Of a stretch of DNA of 64,000 nucleotides, positions 22,801-33,599 are shown one piece after another. The position numbers were made by a program, and so were the translations under genes. The stretch covers positions 16,430,001 to 16,494,000 of the forward strand of contig NC_091051.1 of NCBI RefSeq assembly GCF_963966145.1. Direction: 5' to 3'. Positions within the stretch are counted from its first letter, which is position 1. Each line of letters opens with the position of its first letter. The notes under the pieces are model-generated. The model did not search any database, had not been told where the DNA came from, and saw only the letters and a list, made by a program, of their open reading frames with translations. Source of the stretch: Tenebrio molitor (Eukaryota > Arthropoda > Insecta > Coleoptera > Tenebrionidae).

Positions 22801-25800
22801 GAATAAAGCGCTGGAGTATGTCATGGCTCTTAGGGATTTATGAGGCATAAGAAAATACGGCGTCATCGCGATGTGGTGATTTATTTTCAAATGATTCTAT
22901 TATTTCCATCTCTGAACATGATGGCAAACTCACAAAAACAATTAGGCAATAACTGTGAAACAATTCCGCTTTGACTGCCGTTTTTAATCATGCTATTTCA
23001 ACTTGTAGCTACATAATTATCATTTTTAAATATCTTATTGTAGTTGATGGTGATATCAAATATCCCAAATCCTAGAATCTACTAATTTTTATTTTTTATT
23101 TTTCCTGTGTGGTATTCGTGATTGTCAGTGTCAGTTTGGAGTTGCACTTTTTTAAATTACCAAAAGTAGAACTATTAGTTTTTCTCATTATAGAGATGAT
23201 AAAAATTCAAAGCGCTACCGTGTTGCCAATTGGTCGCGAAGTTCCGATTATTGTAAAATTTTAAAATGTTGTAATGGCCTGATATGAATCGATAGCTTGA
23301 CACATCAAACTGCAAATTCAATGATTCAGTGTTCCACTTTTTATTAATTTCGTACGCGATCCTGAAACGGGAGTGACAAAGTTGACGGACATTTAAAAAT
23401 TCACGTTTAAACCAGTGATGTAAAGTGTCCGTTATGAGTCTACCATTAGCACTACCTTGATGTCACATTAACGGGTGATTGAATAATAAAGAGCGATCAA
23501 ATTAATTTGTAATCGACTTATCCATGAATCCGAAATCGTATGTCGTTACTTGAACTCCACGCTTCAATAAAGACAGCTTGAAAAACACAGGTTGGATCTC
23601 AACATATCAATCGCAAAAGACATCCGGATTCAAATACACAAATTAACTTGATCCCTCGCTACTAGTTAACAAAATAAAATTAATTTTATCCCCAGTTAAA
23701 ACAAACAGGGTGAAAGGTGAAAACTACATGTCAAATGTCACTTCCGACGATAAATGTCTTTGTAATTAAAATAAAAATAAAAATGGCGTGAAGCTGAAGC
23801 GGTCTCTTGATTATATTAAGAATCTCGATTGCAACACGTGATGTATAAAACACAGGTACATCGGTATTTTACGCTGACCAGGGCGATTTTATGTGCTCAT
23901 GTTTATAACGTTTTTCTGGAATACTTAGTTGTAAAGTTAGTTGTTCGAGTTGTATCGACGATTGGATCGTGCTCTATTTTTCACAATGCAAAGAGAAACT
24001 CATTGGAAAATGCATTAACAATGGTATGATCGGGATACGGGAACATGGCTGCGTCACTCAAAAATACCGATTGAGATCTGTTCACAATTCAGGTTTTTGT
24101 TCAGAAATGAATTGTGTATTTCGTTTTAATTGAAAAGTGATCAGAAAGCGCTGAAACTAGGTTAGTAATACAGCGTGATCAACAATGACTGAGTCTGTTG
24201 GCAATGAAACAATTGAAAATACTGGTGATTTTTGTCTAGTAATTGGCACTGACCACGCACTGACCGGATTTTTTAACTTGAAATTACATTAAAAACATTC
24301 TTGGTTATGCAGGTTATGTTTATACTATTACAAAAATGAATCTTCGTGGGTAAATTTTAAATTTGCCAAATTTCATTGTTACCAACAGACTCAGTCATTC
24401 TTGATCACCCCGTAGAAACACCGTTCACGTTGACGTTATTGTGGCATAATGGGGGGCCATGATTTATTTTTTAATGTTGGGCACACTGTTTGATTTCCGT
24501 CACTAAAATACCTGACATGCGGACCTACCAAAATGAACGTGACATGTTGCTGAATTTCCCGCGATGTCTGTGTATTCTTCTATTGCAAACTAGTAAAACT
24601 GACAACAATGCACTAGACTTTGAGGCTATTTATAACCTAAAACTTAGAAAAACTCAAAAACATAACCTAATTCAACAGACAGCTTTACTACCAAATTAAA
24701 GCAACAACGTGAATGCATTTTATGTCATTTTTCATTGCTGTATCTTAATTTTAACAGAAAACAAGAATGAATTCTTAAAAATGTTTCGTAATTTTTTTTT
24801 TATTAAAAACCTCCACTTCTACCGTGAATAATTGTTCGTGACACTTAACTAATTTTTGGCATATCGATTTTAAAGTTTAAAGTGTTGTAGGTGGCTCAGC
24901 GGATTGTTTTGCAAGAAGTTTAAAATTGACATCACTGAAATTGAACATTCGAAAAGTTCTGCTACGTCAGCTCCTAAGTTGATTGAAAAAATGGAAGTGT
25001 TGAACTGTTGATCAGTTGGAACGACGTGAGTTTAGTTACGGACTACGTTTTTGACTTGTTCTACTTTAGTTGGCACGACTGGAGCCCTGTATTATATCGG
25101 CATGAATTTATATTTGGTGAAAATGACAATGAAGGCAACTTGGATGGTAAATGTGTGAAATTTATGTGTTCATAAAATTTTTAATATGCAAGCGTTTGGA
25201 ACTGTGGTTTAAAGAATAATAAATAACAATATTTAGTTCCAACATCGTGTTGTGTTGGCTAAAATTTAAAAAAATATCAATCTATAAAAATATTTAATAC
25301 CAGATTAGGTATTTCTTACTAATAATTTGATTTTAAGCACGCTGTTTTTCCAAATAAACTGAGCGACATTTTATTGAATTTTGACAACAAAATTCTTAGC
25401 ATAAAGTTAAATGTTGTGTGATTTCCACTGTATTTTTAAGTTACTGTAGTTCGAGGTTTTGTCCGATTATGAAGTTGGCAAATGGAGTAGCAGAATGAAG
25501 TGTTTATTTTGAATTGCTCTTAACGAACAATACCAAATACAGTACCACCACTGTGTCAATATTACTTCAATGAATGAACCGGATGATATTGAATTATGGG
25601 ACTGTGTTCGTAACGTTCACAACACTGGAATATGTACATATTTTCATAAATTGATTCAATCTTATAAGTCCATATTTTTTATTACATTCTGACATATAAA
25701 AAATGGAAAAAAAACCTATAAAGACTAGCTTGTGGCAATGCATGTATGTATCTTACATACCTAACCCGTTTTTTAAACAGTGAGTATCCTATACAAATAA

Positions 25801-28800
25801 GCGTTCAGTGCATAGGCGTAGACAATTTGTGGTCTCAAACGCTACTTTATTTATAATAAATCATGGCTCCGAATTTTAGACGAAGAGCAACATTTTACGT
25901 TCATAAGAATGAGTAATTTACCAGCTTTATTGTCAAATGTGACGCCACTGGTAAGCAGATTTTTCGGTGAAATGTCAAACAAACGTCAGTTTTAAAGCAA
26001 CGGTTTTGAAGTTGAAGTTGAAGTTTTCGAATTCTGCAAAGTTTACGGACGTTTATTGTAATTGTAAGCAACAATTATCCCTGAATAAATGGTAAAATGA
26101 GTTTTACCAGTGAAGATAAAGCAGTAATTATTAATAATTAATTAATTAATAATAGATTTTTCGAGAGGTAGGCAACCAATAAAACGACTGTATAGAAAGT
26201 ATACATACAGGTGTTTAAAAAATGCCGCACTAAAATTATTGAACGGTGTTCAGAACCATTTGATAGGTGATATTTAAAACATTCTTGGTCTTCATTTCTC
26301 TGCACAATGGGAGTTTTTGTAAAGATCTTTAAACGGTGTTAGTTGTGATTTACTAAATAACACCCAAAAATGCAACAAAAGTATGTAGAATAGAAGGGTG
26401 ATTAAATTTTTTTAACCCAATCTCTGTGGTCTTCAATATAAATGCGATTTACCTCTTTTAATTATCGAAAGTTATGCAAAAATCGATGAAACTATTTCAA
26501 TTTTTTAAAGCTAACTGGTAAGTGCAAGCAATTGCCAAATTATTTTTACCTCACTTACTAGATTCTTCTGAACACTGTACTATAGCTTTAGTGCGGCATT
26601 TTTTAAACATTCTGTATGTGTACGATTACGCTAAGACAGACATTTCGACAAAACAAAAGATGAGGTAGCACTCTTGATTTGTTCTCTTGTTGATCACTCT
26701 GTATAGTTTTATAAGTTTATAACCATTACACTTTTACTGGTTCTGTTATTTTGACAATACTAGGACCGTATCGGTGTTAGTACTAGATTAGAGAGTTATG
26801 GTTGTTGAAATGATCAAATTTTTATAATATCGGGACTGATTACAAATTCAAGCTGAAATGCGCAAACAGTTGTAGAATTTTGCGATAATTGACCGAAACA
26901 AATTGTTGTCGATGGAGTTTTATTTTTTCGTTTTGCAGAAATAAATTCACCGCAAAAGTGCAGTTGAAAAAGCGGTGTTTGTGTGTTCGTTATTGCGGTT
27001 TCGAATAAAAAAAGTCGGTATTAAATGGAGTTTACCTGAAATACGTCCGATCCCAAAAACGAGTTGGCTGAAAAAACTGCAATCTCTGCGATTCCCATGA
27101 TGAGGAGTTGCATATAAGATGTGCGCCCCAATACCGCCCCCATCGATATCAGCACAGTGGCAGCGGCGATATCCGCCTTAAATAAGCTGAAATCAACGTA
27201 AATAACAAAATTTTAAATCGAATTATAAAAAGAGGATAAAATCCACCTTCCAATTCCGAGTTCCATTTTATTATTCTCATTGAGCTGGTAAAATCCCTGA
27301 CAAAGCAAAGCCCATTGGATAATCAAAGCACCCAATAAAAAATTAAACCCGACAGCACTGTAACCATATCGCCGTAAAAATGTCATAAGAAATCCGAAAC
27401 CAATGAAAATCATCACGTGAACGTCCTGAAACACTGAAACATAAATCAGACATCGATTTTCACATTACAATGTTAAAATTTCACGTTTGTAGTCGCCGTT
27501 TAATTTCTGATTCTTTTTGAAACCGCCAAAGACCGGATTCAGGGAATTTCTAGTGTCAGCTGCGTCGGCTTCCACCGAATATTCACAAAAATTCACGAAC
27601 AATACTGAGACTGCGAGCTGCAGGAAAACCACGATGAGGGCTAATTTGAGACGCTGGATCTTTTGAATGTGGGGGTTGTTTGAAGTGGTCGAGGATGCAC
27701 GTTTGCAAGCGTATTCGACGAGCCGACGCATTTTTTACACAAAATAACTTTTTACGGGCAAGTGTTACTGAAGGTAGGTAGGTACCCGTTTGAAAACTAA
27801 TTCTACTGCCAGTTCACCCAACAAAGAAATAACCTTTGCCCCTGAATGCACGTTTTTCCATTTTAATGCAAAATATAGGATTTGCCATTCAAAGGTGACA
27901 CAAACGAGAGTACAATCATACAGTAAACACTGTAATAGTTATTTACACAATTAGTGGGATAAAAGCAATATTACAGGATTCGAGTGTGAAGATTGCAGAT
28001 AACGAGGGCGTTAGCCCGAGTCCATCTGTAATCACATGAGTTTCCTGTAATATGCTTTAGCCCACGTGTTATGTACAAAATTTTATCTAAGACCGCCCCG
28101 AATTAAAAAAAAAAGGTAAATCTTATTTATTTCCGCCAGTTTCATTACACCACTCAGTGGAATAATGACTTCCTTATCCCACTGAGTGGGGTAATGAAGC
28201 TCACTTATCCCACTGAGTGGAGTAATGAAATGCGTCCGGTAATGAAGTTCCTTATTCCACTCAAATGAGTGGGATAAGTGCCATTTATCCCACGGGATTA
28301 GATAAAATTATATAAATAATTCACAAATAAAATTAATGGAAAAACTCGACTATCATGGGTAAACATTTCTTAAGGATGAACTGGAGTAACATTGAAAAAT
28401 GGCGAAAATTGCTCAAAATTGGTACAATAGTCCTTCTATCCATGCTAAAGTACTGTGCCAAATTTAAAAAAATTTGATCGAGGAATTTTAAAATTATTAC
28501 CTTCTAAAGTTTCGGGATATTTTACACGCGTTCTTATGACAAATCGATCAATGCTCGTATATAAATTGATAAAAAACATATTTCAAAATGGCTAATTTTT
28601 CTTAAATTTTTCACACATAAAGTATCGATATCGTAGAATTTTCTAATGAATTTACAAAAAAAGTTGGTCGAGGATTTTCCATGTAATCGCTAATTATATG
28701 TGGAAAAACACGGTTTTTGAGGTTATGTACCCGTTTTAATTTCAATAAAAAGTGAACAAAATGCATATAATTGATGTCGGTATGCAAAATTACACCCATA

Positions 28801-29949
28801 TCGCACGTTTTACTACAGTTACGTTCAGAACTTTGACAGAAATGCAATGAAAATTGAATTCAGTGTGCTTCTGTTTACTTTTATGTACAGTCTTAGTCAA
28901 AGGATTGTAAAATCACATGTAAGTAATTATATAAATATCAAGAAAATAAACACAAAATTTACTTGCAACTGATTACAATTCATTTCCAAAAATTAAAAAC
29001 TTTTTTTTCAAATATTAATTCCTCGTAATAAACGTTTCATAGCATTATAAGAATTCCGCAACTTTTTGCTGAGATTGTTACTCCAGTTCATCCTTAAATA
29101 ATAGTAATTTATTATACGAGTTTAGAAAGGCACCCTTTTATGGCACGCGTTTTTTAGACGAGCGCAGCGAGGAGTGCTATAAAGCAAACAAGTGCGACAA
29201 AATGCCTTATAAAACGAGTGTAATACAATGTTTTTTCTATTTTGCTCCTATCAATTATAAAAATTTAAAAAAAGTTCAAAACATAATTCTAGGAACATTT
29301 ATTTGGCAGATATAAAGAGTTGGTAACACTGGTAACTAGACGAACAATTGCAAATTAGATTTAAAGTGTCATCTACCAACTACTCACTGTGAATCGCTGC
29401 CAACATTAAAAATTTAAGTAAATGTTCCTGAAACCGGTATCGAAAAGAACTCCTTTTCGAAACCCGTTTGAGTATTATACCGTTAAAGGTGCAAAATAAA
29501 ATAAATATTTAACACGTTTGAAGTGTTTGTATTTGTATTAATTTTTGGATACCCATGGCGGTGGTACAGTTAGGGACACGGAATTTCGGGCATCATTGTC
29601 AATATACTATCAAAAAATGTAAAATAGGCGTTACACTATTAACCTCAATTTTACCGTTTGCGACGATTTTGATTGACATGCGATTGACGTGCACAGAATT
29701 CAAAATTTGACTTTTGAATGTCACGTTGACAGTAGGTACAGAGTGATTTACATCGCAATTTTTTGTAGTGACAGAAAAATGATGCCCGAAATTTCGTGTC
29801 CCTAACTGTACTTATTTAAGAATGTGGTTCTTACTCGGGTACGAATTTTGTTCGTAGTCGTCATCGTATGCCGCAAAAATCACAAACAGTATTATGAGAA
29901 CAATTTGCATCACTAGAATCAGCACTGTGTCTATTTTCTTGCCGGCCAT
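16636..29949 (-). CDS. Rh50: Rh-type ammonium transporter with alternative first and last exons
   Basis: Rh/Amt-family channel that conducts NH3/NH4+ across membranes. Core exons in transcript order are 27433-27247, 27186-27036, 22736-22586, 22535-22234 and 22183-21883. First exon options are 29949-29835 or 27731-27485; last exon options are 21833-21664 or 16832-16636. All joins are GT-AG and keep phase, giving 458, 467, 502 or 511 residues. Family marks are QDVHVMIFIGFGFLM, the GGSMFVHAFGAYFG segment with the first pore histidine, and DTCGVHNLHGIPG carrying the second. The alternating hydrophobic segments fit the 11-12 helix fold. The acidic FDDELAW or FYDDAISW box is typical of Rh C-termini. 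The longest internal intron (4.3 kb) and the distal last intron (5.05 kb) hold many MITEs. Family identity is certain from motifs; isoform use is inferred from splice phases. Confidence 0.93.
16986..17683. mobile_element. TA-flanked MITE hosting a nested mariner MITE
   Basis: The ends CAGGGTTATTCTAAATGATT and (reverse-complemented right end) CACAGAGTTATTCTAAATGA both continue through TTGTAGTCGAAGTAGGC and have TA at each border. The interior contains the complete element 17192-17573. It sits in the last intron of the Rh transporter. Confidence 0.75.
17192..17573. mobile_element. Mariner-like MITE, GGGAGCA...TTTCGG family, copy 1
   Basis: The ends CTATTGGGAGCACGTAATTT and (reverse-complemented right end) CTATGGCGAGCATGGAATTT carry TA at both borders. 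It is related to 20776-21111, with shared internal words such as GAGGTTATTAATACGTCTAG in inverted form, and its termini resemble those of 29567-29808 and 41008-41219. Confidence 0.75.
17693..18078. mobile_element. CAGTGTGGAATAAAATG-family MITE, copy 1
   Basis: Near-perfect inverted ends begin CAGTGTGGAATAAAATGATT and run through TACATCTAGTTACCTTTG, with TA on both sides. A close copy lies at 61259-61631. No coding capacity is seen. Confidence 0.85.
18100..19180. other. Intron stretch, nothing recognised
   Basis: AT-rich DNA between MITEs inside the distal last intron of the Rh transporter. No coding frame of note, RNA gene or terminal repeat was recognised. Confidence 0.4.
19184..19632. mobile_element. 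Inverted-repeat element hosting a Harbinger-like MITE
   Basis: The outer ends GGGGCGTATTCTGTAA and (reverse-complemented right end) GGGGCGTATTCTATAA form a short inverted repeat around the nested element 19201-19516. Confidence 0.6.
19201..19516. mobile_element. Harbinger-like MITE with GTTAACGTTA arms
   Basis: The ends AGGCCCATTCACAATGGCGT and (reverse-complemented right end) AGCCCTTTCACAATGACGT continue into long arms rich in AACGTTAACGTT words. GTAA is repeated at 19197-19200 and 19517-19520. The GGCCC..TTCACA end with a short (T)AA-type target duplication fits PIF/Harbinger relatives; this class call is inference. Confidence 0.65.
20557..21367. mobile_element. CAGG..TTTCACGAGTGATAATGAG-family element, copy 1
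   Basis: The arms read CAGGATTTCACGAGTGATAA at the left and CAGGGTATTTCAGGAGTGAT at the right (reverse-complemented), continuing to GCATTTTC/GGGTTGCATTTTC. TA flanks both ends. A shorter copy without the nested insert lies at 62328-62788. The insert is the mariner MITE 20776-21111. Confidence 0.75.
20776..21111. mobile_element. Mariner-like MITE, GGGAGCA...TTTCGG family, copy 2
   Basis: The ends CTATTGGGAGCATGGAATTT and (reverse-complemented right end) CTATTGGGAGCACAGGCAGA are flanked by TA at 20774-20775 and 21112-21113. It interrupts the copy at 20557-21367, as shown by the uninterrupted sister copy at 62328-62788. Confidence 0.75.
21664..21833 (-). CDS. Rh50: Proximal alternative last exon of the Rh transporter (7a)
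   Basis: Joined across a 49-bp intron (21834-21882) to the exon ending in ILT-G, it reads GLIVMLEFSLPLKEKLFDDE, then LAWRLPDN, and ends in VLFSK-stop at 21664-21666. The acidic FDDE..W.LPD box is the normal Rh C-terminal landmark, so this exon or 7b gives a plausible full-length protein. Confidence 0.9.
24170..24412. mobile_element. GTGATCAA-family MITE, copy 1
   Basis: The ends CAGCGTGATCAACAATGACT and (reverse-complemented right end) CGGGGTGATCAAGAATGACT have long arms through GAGTCTGTTGG and TA on each side. Related termini are found at 33342-33593 and 46481-46920. Confidence 0.8.
26208..26614. mobile_element. TA-flanked MITE with AAAATGCCGCAC arms
   Basis: The left end is CAGGTGTTTAAAAAATGCCG and the right end (reverse-complemented) is CAGAATGTTTAAAAAATGCC. 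Both continue GCACTAAA and later TGTTCAGAA. TA flanks both ends. Confidence 0.75.
27485..27731 (-). CDS. Rh50: Alternative first exon 1B of the Rh transporter
   Basis: The ATG at 27731-27729 opens a basic 28-residue leader (MRRLVEYACKRAS...) followed by a hydrophobic helix (LALIVVFLQLAVSVLFVNF). The exon ends ...NGDYK plus one base before the GTGAAA donor, giving YK-LFQDVHVM after splicing. It is longer than usual Rh N-termini and lies only 51 bp upstream of exon 2. It shares phase with exon 1A. Confidence 0.75.
28000..28300. repeat. GAGGGCGTTAGCCCGAG dyad and CCACTGAGTGG tandem words
   Basis: A dyad GGGCGTTAGCCC at about 28010 is followed by four or five spaced copies of a CCCACTGAGTGGGGTAATGA-like word between 28145 and 28290, some inverted. 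The part at 28010-28090 (through CACGTGTTATGTAC) is repeated at 40550-40613. It lies in the intron between exons 1A and 1B of the Rh gene. Confidence 0.7.
28374..29093. mobile_element. TTAA-flanked inverted-repeat element
   Basis: The ends GGATGAACTGGAGTAACA and (reverse-complemented right end) GGATGAACTGGAGTAACA are identical and bounded by TTAA at 28370-28373 and 29094-29097. A TTAA target is the piggyBac habit, but the terminus is not the usual CCC, so the class is left open. No transposase is seen. Confidence 0.65.
29567..29808. mobile_element. Mariner-like MITE ending CAGTTAGGGACACGGAATTTCG
   Basis: Near-perfect arms begin CAGTTAGGGACACGGAATTT and (reverse-complemented right end) CAGTTAGGGACACGAAATTT, with TA on both sides. 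The GGAATTTCGGGCA segment is shared with the MITEs at 17192 and 41008. Confidence 0.85.
29835..29949 (-). CDS. Rh50: Alternative first exon 1A of the Rh transporter
   Basis: The ATG at 29949-29947 encodes MAGKKIDTVLILVMQIVLII, then LFVIFAAYDDDYEQNSYP, and ends with one base before GTAAGA. Splicing to exon 2 gives SYP-MFQDVHVMIF, matching the YPMFQDVHVM seam typical of Rh glycoproteins. The first helix and its acidic loop are those of a canonical Rh N-terminus, so this is probably the ancestral first exon. It is too short to appear as a long open frame. Confidence 0.88.
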
Positions 29950-31204
29950 TGTGGATGACCGACTCGAAATGAGGAAAAACAACTTTATTATCGTACAGGT
30001 CCGTGGCAGAATTGGTACTGAATAATTTACATTCGGTGAAAACGGTTTCGTCGATCAAAGACAAATTTCTGAACACGAAGATGTAATTACTAAATAAAAT
30101 ATTTGTCCCTCTTATTCGATTTACCCAACATTTTATAGATATCGGGCTAATCACAGTAGATATACAAATTTTTGATAAATTATTTCTCAATTAGCACTTG
30201 TGTTATCACAAGATTCACCTTGAACATTACGATTGTTTAACGTGCAATTATTTGTGTGGTCCGACGTCGATAAATCCATGGACGGCATTTTGTTACATTC
30301 GAGGCAGTTTAGAGCAACAACACAAAAACGGGAGTTGTCTAAATGCGGCGTCAGTTAATGGGAGTGACGTGGTTAATCGATAGCTTTTTCAGCTTGTCAG
30401 TTGTGTAAAAGCTTGTCCATACAACAAATAACGTGACCGGTGGAAAAAAATACGTCTGAGTGTACAATAGCGCCGGTACCTATTCGCGATCTGTCAAAAT
30501 TCGGACAAAAGCTGATTCTTTATTTCGTCATGTTAACATTTATTGTTTGTTTACATTGGATATTATGATATGTCTGTTGATTTCGTATAATTTTTCCCAG
30601 TTTATATTTAGCGTCAAATGAAAACTGAAAGTGAGCCGTCGTCAACAATGCAACGGATAAATTATTATGAATGTGCGTTTGTGTACATTTAATTAGTTTA
30701 ATCGTATTTTCAACACTTCACATCTCGGAGTTTGTGACGTTACAGAGAGATTTTAGATTAGAGGGTAGTTTTTGATGTTCCTAGTTTAGAAGGGAAGTTT
30801 GCTCAACTAAAATTAAATTTCTCTGGGCAACTTTTAATTTTTCTTTTCTTCGAGCAGGATTAAGTGAAACAATAAAGAAATGAAAACACTAAACATGTGA
30901 CAGCCTGGAAGAAAGTTTTGACGGTGAACTCAGATACTAATCGCCTTGTAAACATCCATATCATCAACAACCTAGTTTATTTTGGCAGTATTTATTGTAA
31001 GTGCTCAATTTACCTTTTAAAACTTGTTTACACGTATATTAGAGGAAGTGTCTAATTGATAGAGATTTACTTCAGTATTTAATTACTGTGTACACGTATC
31101 ACACACATCAGGTGATTTATTCCGAAATTGCATCGGTATTTTTAAACTGTTGTTTAATAGTGCGTTCTATATGTTTAGTGTATTTATCTGAAAATTATGG
31201 CATA
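29950..31204. other. Upstream region of the Rh gene
   Basis: Probable 5' flank of the Rh transporter, reading on the - strand. No clear TATA box and no other gene were recognised. Confidence 0.35.
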
Positions 31205-31301
31205 CGCTAGGGAATAACTGATTGGCCCCAAAATGTTAAAAATTAACAAGCAATTGTTTATGTTGACTTTGTATAGTTGAAGTAAAAAGAATAAAATACC
31301 C

Positions 31302-31600
31302 GGTAATTGTTCACTTTAACTACTTCTGGAATTTTCGCGTTTTTTCTGGCTAGACAGCCTTAGGACGTCCTCCTACATCGTTTCCCACCAGTCAAACCTT
31401 GTGCAAATGAAAATTTTCCTTACCCTTTAGTTATACTAAGACTTGGCGCAACTTTGACGCGACCTTGAAACACAACAAGAGAAAAAAAAAGGCATTTGCA
31501 CAAGGTTTGAATGGTGGGACACGACCTAGGAGGACGTCCTGAAGCTGTCTAGCCAGAAAAAACGCGAAAATTCCAGAAGTAGTTAAAGTGAACAATTACC
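31302..31600. mobile_element. Foldback MITE with 8-bp target duplication, copy 1
   Basis: An almost complete palindrome with ends GGTAATTGTTCACTTTAACT on both strands, flanked by AAATACCC at 31294-31301 and 31601-31608. An 8-bp duplication is typical of hAT and P-like elements. A second copy is at 42976-43253. Confidence 0.88.
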
Positions 31601-31805
31601 AAATACCCTAAAAAGGCTTTTTAAAGTCAAGTAACTATGTATTTATAACACGTGATAAACTATAATTCGCATTGACAACAAAAATTTTAAATTTGTTGGT
31701 TTTATTTTGACCGGATAATTTGATTGGCGCCAATACAATAGTCTTAGCAAGGAAGGAATTGAGTTAAATTTTGCGACTTATATTTTTTTTTATCAAGCGA
31801 GCACG

Positions 31806-32189
31806 TTGGTTGTTGGTATAACCATGGTTACCACTTGTTTGAAGCGAACAATAATGCCACCACCACGAAAAATGGCAGTTTCAACACGATTGATAAATAG
31901 TAGCGATATCCAGGTTCTACTTTGGCCAGCTCAATCACCTGCTTTGAACCCTATAGAAAACCTATGGGGTGAAATTGAACGTGTTTTAAAAAGAAAAAAT
32001 ACAAAACAAAAAATGAAATTTTTGAGGCCGTCCAAGAATTATGGACCAACTTACCCAGGCCTAGAATTGAAATCAATGTCGAAGTGTTGCCAATCCGTGT
32101 TACATCTCAATGGTTATGCCATAAAGAAAGTATTGAATGTCTGTTTAGGGCCAATCCATTGTCCGGTTAAAATACGACCAAAAAGTTAA
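31806..32189 (+). pseudogene. Tc1-family transposase C-terminal fragment
   Basis: The frame contains LLWPAQSPALNPIENLWGEI, the block carrying the third catalytic acid of Tc1 transposases. Just after KRKNTKQK the frame shifts: the conserved continuation (EIFEAVQELWTNLPRPRIEI) is readable in another frame. The N-terminal DNA-binding part and the first two catalytic residues are not recognisable, so it is inactive. Confidence 0.85.
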
Positions 32190-32209
32190 AAAAAAATGTT
32201 GTCAATATG

Positions 32210-32580
32210 AATTATTGTTTATCATCACATATTGTAAATAGTTTTATTTTTCACTTTAGTATAATTGCATGTTGCATGATAACTCCTAGGATACGAAATA
32301 CGCAAACATGTCCATAACAACCGCGGAATAATACAGGGCGTAATAAGAATAAGCGAGCGTAATGAATTCATAACGCCCTCATCAATTCAAAATTGCAAAT
32401 ATGCCTTTTTTTTAAGAACACGTATAGTGAAAAATAAAATCTTGTATGCACCACGGCGTCACCGAACGATTACGCCCATCGAACGATATCCATCTCTCGG
32501 GCTAAAGCCCTCGAGCTGGATTCATCGTTCTCCGGGCGTAATCATCGTTGTAACGCCCTTGGTGCATAAATAGCTATTTT
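32210..32580. repeat. GGGCGTAAT repeat with TCGGGCTAAAGCCCTCGAG dyad, copy 1
   Basis: The block from ATAACTCCTAGGATACGAAA to TAACGCCCTTGGTGCATAAA recurs at 50020-50415 with a different internal insertion. It contains several GGGCGTAAT words and a GGGCTAAAGCCC dyad. Confidence 0.75.
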
Positions 32581-33341
32581 TACATTAAATAGTAAATAGT
32601 ATTTTACATTAAAAAGCCTCATAATTTTCAAGGTTCATATTTTATTCTTTAAGCTAGTTTGACACGATGCTAAATTTTGTAGAAAATTTGTTTGAAAATG
32701 AGAGATACCCTGGATCAGGACCAATGAACGATCAGGATCATAGTCTGTCTTTGTCATTTTTACAGAATTTTCTGTGAAATTTAGTATCGTGTCACACTAG
32801 CTTTATACTCCAATTAGACAAAGTCAACATAAACAATTATTTACTGATTTTTAACATTTTGGGGCCAACCAATTGTTCGTAGGTGTATGTATTCACTTTG
32901 ATCTGGCAGCTTTCTATGAAATATAAAATTCGTTTAAATTTATAATTAGTTGAAACGTTACACCTGAAATCCATTAAAAAGTTTCTTTGTAAACGTAACG
33001 CAAATTTAAACATAACATAAATTTTATTTTTCATGATATTCGCGTAAAAATACACATTGCACGTTTGTATCATCGTCAGTGTTTTTTTTAAGATTACATA
33101 CATATTTATTTTTTCACCATAATGTCTTAATGTCATAAAGAGGAGAATAACGAATTCAAAAATTCCCGAAATTTAATATCTATATTTTCATTACACACTG
33201 TCTAATGAAGTTCCGCACAAGGTTTTCTTTTCAAGGTATTTACCTGCTTCAACTTGTCAAACTGTTTTAGTAAAAATTAAATTAATTAAAAAAAAAATCT
33301 CTACATATTTCCATTAGTGAAAATGTAAAGAAGAAATAGTA

Positions 33342-33593
33342 CGGGGTGAGCAACAATAACTGTTACAGTTGGCAATAAAAAAATTTACATGAAATTTTCA
33401 AGACTGTGAATTGTACCTATTTCGGTTTGTTTTATTGACATTATTGACAGCTGGCATACATTTCAAATTTAAACGTCTTGGTTTTTGTAATCTTTTACCA
33501 ATAAAATGGTTTTCTCGTTGAAACATGACATAAAAATCACCAAAAGTCACCAGAATTTATTACCAACTCAAACAGTACTTGTTGCTCACATGG
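33342..33593. mobile_element. GTGAGCAACAA-type MITE (GTGATCAA family, diverged)
   Basis: The ends CGGGGTGAGCAACAATAACT and (reverse-complemented right end) CCATGTGAGCAACAAGTACT continue to AGTTGG.AATAAA, with TA on both sides. It belongs with 24170-24412 and 46481-46920 by terminal similarity. Confidence 0.7.
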
Positions 33594-33599
33594 TATATT

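Larger units (their letters stand above)
22737..27035. other. Large Rh intron with MITEs
   Basis: A 4.3-kb intron between the exon ending GSDVFQ and the exon starting VADAGG. It contains the MITEs 24170-24412 and 26208-26614. No other coding exon was recognised, so I see no sign of extra alternative core exons. Confidence 0.6.
31205..32885 (+). mobile_element. Tc1-like transposon, decayed, with nested insertions
   Basis: Inverted ends of about 65 bp share TTGGCCCCAAAATGTTAAAA and CAATTGTTTATGTTGACTTT. TA borders lie at 31203-31204 and 32886-32887. Inside are a transposase remnant (31806-32189), a foldback MITE (31302-31600) and a GGGCGTAAT-type repeat (32210-32580). Confidence 0.75.

Noticed and set aside
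28140..28300. Spaced CCACTGAGTGG words as a CRISPR-like array
   Set aside because: The words are few, of variable length and orientation, in a eukaryotic intron with no associated genes, and look like a simple tandem or palindromic repeat.
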